DNA of 10,914 nucleotides, from positions 1 to 10,914 of the forward strand of contig JAFDCA010000191.1 of NCBI GenBank assembly GCA_019313025.1, given 5' to 3'. Shown piece after piece: positions 7,226 through 10,914 of the stretch (position 1 is the first letter of the stretch; every line of letters begins with the position of its first letter). The position numbers were made by a program, and so were the translations under genes. The notes under the pieces are model-generated. The model saw only the letters and a program-made list of their open reading frames with translations, was not told the origin of the DNA and did no database searches. The DNA comes from Deltaproteobacteria bacterium. Its GTDB lineage: Bacteria; Desulfobacterota; Desulfobacteria; Desulfobacterales; UBA11574.

Positions 7226-7690
7226 ATGATTCGAAAAGCCACCATTAAGGATATAAAAGCCATTCATGCACTGCTTCAGCAATATGGCCGCGAAGGCAAA
7301 CTATTACCCCGACCTTTAAGCGTTCTATATGATCATGTCAGGGATTTCACGGTATATGTTGATGATAAAAACGCCGACGTTTTAGGATGTTGTGCATTGC
7401 AGTTTTGTTGGGATGATCTTGCCGAAATACGATCCCTGGCAGTACATCCCAAATATGTAGGAGAAAGAATCGGATCAAAACTTGTGGAACATGTGCTTTC
7501 CGAAGCAAAATCTTTTGACATACAAAAAGTATTTGCACTAACTTACCGCCCCAGTTTTTTTAAGCGTTTCGGTTTTCAACAAATAGACCGATCAGAACTT
7601 CCCATAAAAATATGGGCGGACTGCATCATGTGTATAAAATTCCCGGATTGTGACGAAATCGCCATGATGAAAAAAATAGGTGAACCCTAA
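7226..7690 (+). CDS. GNAT acetyltransferase, short ArgA-like (probable N-acetylglutamate synthase)
   Basis: A single GNAT domain of 154 residues. Related short ArgA-type proteins (COG1246) make N-acetyl-glutamate from acetyl-CoA and glutamate, the first step to arginine. The opening MIRKATIKDIKAIHALL, KLLPRP (25-30), VRDFTVYVDD (38-47), the beta4 strand LAEIRSLAVHP (65-75), the acetyl-CoA loop YVGERIGSKLV (77-87) and FFKRFGF (111-117) fit the family. In the loop the second Gly of the usual GxG is Arg81. The C-terminus IKIWADCIMCIKFPDCDE (127-144) carries Cys133, Cys136 and Cys142, which I recall as common in this branch. I chose the ATG at 7226 because GAGGA (7216-7220) sits 5 nt before it; in-frame ATGs at 7214 and 7220 are possible but have poorer sites. 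The stop overlaps the stop of the opposite-strand neighbour. Substrate assignment is by family resemblance only, and no other arg genes are present. Confidence 0.85.
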   Translation: MIRKATIKDIKAIHALLQQYGREGKLLPRPLSVLYDHVRDFTVYVDDKNADVLGCCALQFCWDDLAEIRSLAVHPKYVGERIGSKLVEHVLSEAKSFDIQKVFALTYRPSFFKRFGFQQIDRSELPIKIWADCIMCIKFPDCDEIAMMKKIGEP

Positions 7691-8748
7691 GTATAGATGA
7701 GATTCAGAGAAATTGGAGGATATTTCCAGACACCCGGTTTTGGCATAATATGCTGACCGCCAACACTCAGCCAGTTCAAGTCGGGTTTAACATCTCGTAA
7801 TTTGCCGTCATCAGGCGGCCTGGCATGATTAGTAAAGGCATAAGTGGCTAAAAAAATACAGATTCCGCTGGTTTTTTCCCGGGCAACAACATAATTTTTT
7901 TTAAATGTGCGTGCTTTAAGTTTGTTTGCCTCTGCAATCTGTTCCATTTCACGTTCTTTAAATTTCATCAGAACCGCTTTTGAAGCACCTCTTTCGGAAA
8001 TCCGTATCAATGCTCTCGATTCGCTACTTGATGCATAAACTGTTGAAATACAACCCATTCTTTTTAAATATTGGGAAGCAACAATTGCAGCTGTTCTTCT
8101 GCCGCCCACTTCAAATGGAAGGCAATAGTACTCAAAAAACTTTTTCTGAACATCTATGGCATATTTATCTCCCTTTTCATACAAATCCTTTGATATATAT
8201 CGAAGGCTGCTGGCCAAATCCTCGGCTGCATCTGCAATCGGCCAATCTATTTTCACATGAAAGTGGGACAAGTTGTATCTATTCTTTTTCTTGCTGGATG
8301 AATCCCTCTGGATTAAAAGCGCATAATCCACAGGCAGCAAGAGTTTGAGCAATTCGTGGAAATGGGCATAATCCAGATATTTCTGATTTCTATCGAATTT
8401 GTTTGCAAGCGGAAGGGGCTGATATCGAAGAAGGTTGGTTTTAGTGGTCCTGTTGGTTCTGAAAAACCTTATATACTTTTTATGAGTTGGTGGAATGGTG
8501 TCTTCAACAAAAATCACCAAGAAGGTATTCTGGCAGTCATATTCCACGGCCGGAATTCGCGCCCGAGGCTTCAATTCGCGTTTTTCAACAAATGGATAGG
8601 GGATATTTTTGCTATTAAAATTATTATAAGAATCGATCAAGGAGTATTGAAACATCTGTTGATCAAGCTCATCTCTCAACAATTCATAATAAGAACGCCT
8701 TAATCTGTTTTCCTGACTCAGTTCTTCTCTTACAGACCAGAATGCCAA
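7687..8748 (-). CDS. Conserved-looking hypothetical protein, unrecognised
   Basis: I do not recognise this 353-residue protein. It looks soluble: no signal peptide and no membrane helix. It is basic and rich in aromatic residues, with a helical N-terminus (about 5-45), a mixed strand region around EYDCQNTFLVIFVED (69-83), a basic linker SSSKKKNR (150-157) followed by the histidine pair in SHFHVKIDWP (161-170), a helical part (172-210), GGRRTAAIVASQYLKRMG (215-232), a Lys/Glu-rich helix (258-283) and a Pro/Gly-rich C-terminus. I see no nucleotide-binding loop, nuclease or DNA-binding signature that I trust. The gene is very likely real: it is long, starts with TTG behind a strong AAGGAG site (8755-8760, spacer 6 nt) and has a good promoter (8812-8840). 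Its stop shares bases with the stop of the convergent acetyltransferase gene (7687-7690). Confidence 0.82.
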   Translation of the reverse strand: MAFWSVREELSQENRLRRSYYELLRDELDQQMFQYSLIDSYNNFNSKNIPYPFVEKRELKPRARIPAVEYDCQNTFLVIFVEDTIPPTHKKYIRFFRTNRTTKTNLLRYQPLPLANKFDRNQKYLDYAHFHELLKLLLPVDYALLIQRDSSSKKKNRYNLSHFHVKIDWPIADAAEDLASSLRYISKDLYEKGDKYAIDVQKKFFEYYCLPFEVGGRRTAAIVASQYLKRMGCISTVYASSSESRALIRISERGASKAVLMKFKEREMEQIAEANKLKARTFKKNYVVAREKTSGICIFLATYAFTNHARPPDDGKLRDVKPDLNWLSVGGQHIMPKPGVWKYPPISLNLIYT

Positions 8749-8754
8749 CCGCCT

Positions 8755-8760
8755 CTCCTT
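8755..8760 (-). promoter_or_regulatory. Strong ribosome binding site that fixes a TTG start
   Basis: On the minus strand AAGGAG is followed by 6 nt and then TTG at 8748-8746. No ATG lies in frame nearby, so this site decides the start of the 353-residue protein. Confidence 0.75.
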
Positions 8761-8811
8761 TCGATATTCTTTGAACGACAGGACTTGCTTTATCTTTTTG
8801 AATTTCCTCTT

Positions 8812-8840
8812 ATAATAGCATTGTTTTATAAAAACGTCAA
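8812..8840 (-). promoter_or_regulatory. Sigma70-type promoter for the 353-residue hypothetical gene
   Basis: On the minus strand the -35 box TTGACG (8835-8840, 5 of 6 to consensus) and the -10 box TATTAT (8812-8817, 5 of 6) are separated by exactly 17 bp. Transcription should start near 8805 and give a leader of about 57 nt before the TTG start. It lies in the 105-bp gap after the TVP38-family gene, so the hypothetical gene can be expressed independently of it. No terminator is seen between the two genes, so read-through is also possible. Confidence 0.6.
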
Positions 8841-8853
8841 CGCCTTACCGCCA

Positions 8854-9573
8854 TCATTTTTCGTTATACTTTTCAAGCCATTGATACAAAGGTTTTTGAT
8901 ATTTATATGCCAAAAAGATTACCATCAGGCAGAGTCCCATTATCACTGCAAACAGTCCGTATTTCTGTTCGAAGATGTATGATCCCTGAAGGCTGAGCAT
9001 CAATGTCCCCGGCATTCGTCCGATGCCTGTGATTATGAGGAATATCTTTAAAGGCAGTGAACTCAAACCCAAAAATAAACACAGGTAGTCCTTTGGAAAG
9101 CCTGGAATAACAAATAGGATAAACAAAACAATAACTCCCTGACGTTGAACAATTTTATCCAAACGATTCAGCTGACGTTCAGGTATCAGTTTCCTTATAA
9201 AACGTTTTCCCATAAACCGACCCAGTGTAAAATTGATCCACGATCCTATTGTCAGTCCGATGCTCGAATATATAAAACCTTTAGCTGTTCCGAATAAAAA
9301 GCCTCCGATGAACCCAGTGGTTTCGCCCGGGAAAGGTGCGAAAAGTACTTGTAGAATCTGAATAAAGATGAAAATTGCAGGTGCACCTTGACCAAACGAA
9401 GCGACAAGCGTTTTAACCTGCTCTCTATCCGCAAAAAGATGGTAGTAGTAGGTGATCTTTTCCCATAAATATTGATGATACACATATCCTAAAAAGATAA
9501 AAAAACAAACAACCACAACTGCAATGGGTATTCGATAAATATGTTTATTTGTGGATGTAAAATTTTTTGTCAA
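8854..9573 (-). CDS. TVP38/TMEM64 family inner-membrane protein (VTT/SNARE-associated domain)
   Basis: A 239-residue membrane protein of the TVP38/TMEM64 group, related to DedA proteins, several of which scramble or transport lipids. Hydrophobic helices lie near 15-33, 63-78, 97-118, 146-158, 164-182 and 205-223. The family core APFPGETTGFIGGFLFG (79-95), followed by GSWINFTLGRFMGKR (110-124), and the second motif VIPGFPKDYLCLFLGLSSL (155-173) with GRMPGT (185-190) are clear and correspond to the re-entrant loops of the VTT domain. The start is uncertain: the best available codon is TTG at 9573, an in-frame TGA lies 18 nt upstream of it, no ribosome binding site is obvious, and the first internal Met (121) is far too late. 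It lies 61 nt after pgk on the same strand. The family call is firm; the transported lipid or solute is unknown. Confidence 0.9.
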   Translation of the reverse strand: MTKNFTSTNKHIYRIPIAVVVVCFFIFLGYVYHQYLWEKITYYYHLFADREQVKTLVASFGQGAPAIFIFIQILQVLFAPFPGETTGFIGGFLFGTAKGFIYSSIGLTIGSWINFTLGRFMGKRFIRKLIPERQLNRLDKIVQRQGVIVLFILFVIPGFPKDYLCLFLGLSSLPLKIFLIITGIGRMPGTLMLSLQGSYIFEQKYGLFAVIMGLCLMVIFLAYKYQKPLYQWLEKYNEK

Positions 9574-9600
9574 AGTAATAATTACCGTGAGTCAACGACC

Positions 9601-9645
9601 TGGTGTCCATCCATGAATTCAAAATGGACACTACCTAAGTGTCCA
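9601..9645 (-). terminator. Alternative hairpins at the pgk 3' end (possible weak terminator or attenuator)
   Basis: Three short blocks lie around the pgk stop codon: GTGTCC (9603-9608), GGACAC (9626-9631) and GTGTCC (9639-9644), read on the plus strand. The middle block can pair with either outer one. Pairing with the block inside the pgk end gives a 7-bp stem (9625-9631 with 9639-9645) enclosing the stop, followed on the transcript by ATTTT. Pairing with the distal block gives an 8-bp stem (9603-9610 with 9624-9631), extendable by a wobble and one more pair, with a 13-nt loop and no T-run. The two folds exclude each other. Termination strength looks weak either way. Confidence 0.45.
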
Positions 9646-10813
9646 ATGCGGCCACAGCCGGAAGGGTCTTCCCCTCTAAAAGTGCAAGAAAGGCTCCGCC
9701 ACCCGTAGAAATATAGGTTATTCTTTCGGCTTCACCGCTTTTATGGACAGCAACATCTGTATCTCCTCCACCGACAATTGAAAGTGCATGGGAATCAGCA
9801 ACACTACGAACCATAGCGATGGTTCCTCGACTAAATGCATCTATTTCAAATACACCCAAGGGGCCGTTCCAGAGAATGGTTTTGGCATCATATAATGCTT
9901 CGGAATAGAGCAAAACTGAAGCAGGACCGATGTCCAGCACCATCCAATCATTAGGAATTTCTTGTATGGGTACAATCTTGATATTCGCTTTGGAATCCAT
10001 GCGGTCTGCTACAACCGCATCCACCGGCAGATAAAACTTTATCCCATTTTTAGTTGCTTTTTTTATTATCGAATCGGCCGTTTCAACAAGATCTATTTCT
10101 ACCATTGATTTTCCCATGTTCCAGCCCCTGCTTTTCAGAAAAGTGTTTGCCATGGCTCCGCCGATAATGAATTTATCAACATGATGCAACATGTTTTCAA
10201 ATGCCCCGATTTTACTTGACACCTTTGCGCCGCCGACAATGGCAACCAGAGGACGCCGGGGATCAGTCATTGCCTTTTGAAAATATTCAAGTTCCTTTTG
10301 AAGCAGAAAACCTGCGCCGAAAATCGGTGCATATTTTGTTATTGCCACAACCGACGCATTCAAACGATGAGATACGGCAAAAGCGTCATTTATATAGACA
10401 TCACAAAGTTTGCCCAGTTGTTTCGCAAATGCATTGTCATTTTTCTGTTCCTCAGGGTGGAATCTTAAATTCTCCAAAAGCACCACGTCGCCTTTTTTCA
10501 TTTTTTTTACCAACTTTTCTACTTCGGGACCGATGCAGTCTTTTGCCATGATAACCTTTGTTTTTAAAAGCCTTCCCAAACGCTTTGCTACGGGAGAAAG
10601 GCTCATTTTGGGGGTTCTTTTTCCATCGGGTCTCCCCAGGTGTGATGCAATGATAAGCTTTGAATCATTATCCAGAATGTATCTTAAGGTGGGTAATACG
10701 GCCTGAATCCGTGTATCATCCGTTATGTTTTGTTGTTCGTCCAAGGGAACGTTAAAATCGACCCTGACAAAAACTTTTTTCCCCGCAATATCTATTTCCT
10801 TAATGGTTTTCAT
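9635..10813 (-). CDS. pgk: Phosphoglycerate kinase
   Basis: Cytosolic glycolytic and gluconeogenic enzyme that transfers phosphate between 1,3-bisphosphoglycerate and ADP. The 392 residues are the usual bacterial length. The N-terminal signature FVRVDFNVP (15-23), the substrate residues in SHLGRPDGK (57-65), ENLRF (114-118) and HRLNAS (149-154), the nucleotide-domain [10 protein letters not shown] (194-203), NGPLGVFE in the late C-terminal domain, GGGDT (348-352) and STGGGA (369-374) are all present. The ATG has an excellent AAGGAGG site (10819-10825, spacer 5 nt). Its start overlaps by ATGA the stop of a frame entering from the right edge. Neither gap nor tpiA is visible; downstream, 61 nt away, is a membrane protein gene of unrelated family. 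Confidence 0.98.
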   Translation of the reverse strand: MKTIKEIDIAGKKVFVRVDFNVPLDEQQNITDDTRIQAVLPTLRYILDNDSKLIIASHLGRPDGKRTPKMSLSPVAKRLGRLLKTKVIMAKDCIGPEVEKLVKKMKKGDVVLLENLRFHPEEQKNDNAFAKQLGKLCDVYINDAFAVSHRLNASVVAITKYAPIFGAGFLLQKELEYFQKAMTDPRRPLVAIVGGAKVSSKIGAFENMLHHVDKFIIGGAMANTFLKSRGWNMGKSMVEIDLVETADSIIKKATKNGIKFYLPVDAVVADRMDSKANIKIVPIQEIPNDWMVLDIGPASVLLYSEALYDAKTILWNGPLGVFEIDAFSRGTIAMVRSVADSHALSIVGGGDTDVAVHKSGEAERITYISTGGGAFLALLEGKTLPAVAALDT

Positions 10814-10914
10814 CGCTCCCTCCTTTGATGCACCCCTTTATTCCTTTTTTTTAACCTACGTTTTAGTTCTTTTTTCTTTGACCATCTTTCTAAAAAGCTC
10901 ATCATACCGGAATC
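10810..10914 (-). CDS. Probable C-terminal end of an upstream gene (very basic tail), partial
   Basis: On the minus strand a frame open from the window edge reads [18 protein letters not shown] and then [16 protein letters not shown] before a TGA at 10812-10810. That stop overlaps the pgk ATG as ATGA, a common arrangement for translationally coupled genes. The tail is extremely basic: about half of the last 25 residues are Lys, Arg or His. It could be the end of a longer gene cut by the window, or a 31-residue small protein from the ATG at 10905-10903. I cannot name it. The pgk ribosome binding site lies inside this frame. Part of the basic composition may simply reflect the purine-rich strand. 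Confidence 0.35.
   Translation of the reverse strand, partial: DSGMMSFLERWSKKKELKRRLKKRNKGVHQRRER

Noticed and set aside
8356..8703. A 115-codon open frame on the plus strand opposite the 353-residue hypothetical gene
   Set aside because: The minus-strand frame is three times longer and has a promoter, RBS and start. The plus frame has none of these and looks like a shadow.
9568..9573. A perfect -35 hexamer TTGACA on the minus strand at the TVP38-family start
   Set aside because: No good -10 box lies at proper spacing, and a promoter there would place transcription start inside the coding region, so the match is probably chance.
10410..10706. Open frames on the plus strand opposite pgk
   Set aside because: pgk is certain, with all catalytic motifs in frame; the opposite frames are Ser/Phe-rich shadows.

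Overview
This 10.9-kb window looks like ordinary bacterial chromosome, probably from a member of Desulfobacterota (formerly Deltaproteobacteria). That is an inference from protein flavour: a Lon-like protease with a coiled-coil insert, a short stand-alone ArgA-type acetyltransferase with a C-terminal cysteine cluster, a cobalamin adenosyltransferase, and moderately AT-rich DNA. No marker gene (rRNA, tRNA, dsr genes) is present to confirm it. No prophage, CRISPR array, transposase or obvious defence system is visible.

Left block, plus strand (1-4460): four tightly spaced genes. They are the 3' part of a Lon-family ATP-dependent protease (open across the left window edge), a solo rfbC-type dTDP-sugar 3,5-epimerase, a U32-family protein of the TrhP/YegQ tRNA-hydroxylation type, and a corrinoid adenosyltransferase (cobO). 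The gaps are 26, 1 and 27 nt, so they look co-transcribed although the functions are unrelated. A small His-rich helical protein (4477-4722, minus) converges on cobO. A 150-bp divergent region separates it from a bifunctional class A penicillin-binding protein (4873-6843, plus).

Middle (6844-7213): a 370-bp gap holds the most unusual feature of the window, a roughly 305-bp imperfect palindrome. It has three nested pairs of inverted arms (6906-6927/7189-7210, 6922-6946/7142-7166 and 6999-7027/7098-7125). It could be a MITE-like element, a structured RNA or both. It ends just before a short ArgA-like GNAT acetyltransferase (7226-7690, plus).

Right block, minus strand (7687-10914): an unrecognised 353-residue protein with its own good sigma70-type promoter, a TTG start and a strong ribosome binding site; a TVP38/TMEM64 (VTT-domain) membrane protein; phosphoglycerate kinase (pgk) with a possible switchable hairpin at its 3' end; and a short, very basic reading frame that runs in from the right edge and overlaps the pgk start by ATGA.

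The genes are mostly housekeeping: protein quality control, sugar nucleotide and cofactor metabolism, tRNA modification, cell-wall synthesis, amino acid biosynthesis and glycolysis. The parts I cannot explain are the palindromic element, the unrecognised 353-residue protein, the basic C-terminal frame before pgk and, to a lesser degree, the small His-rich protein.
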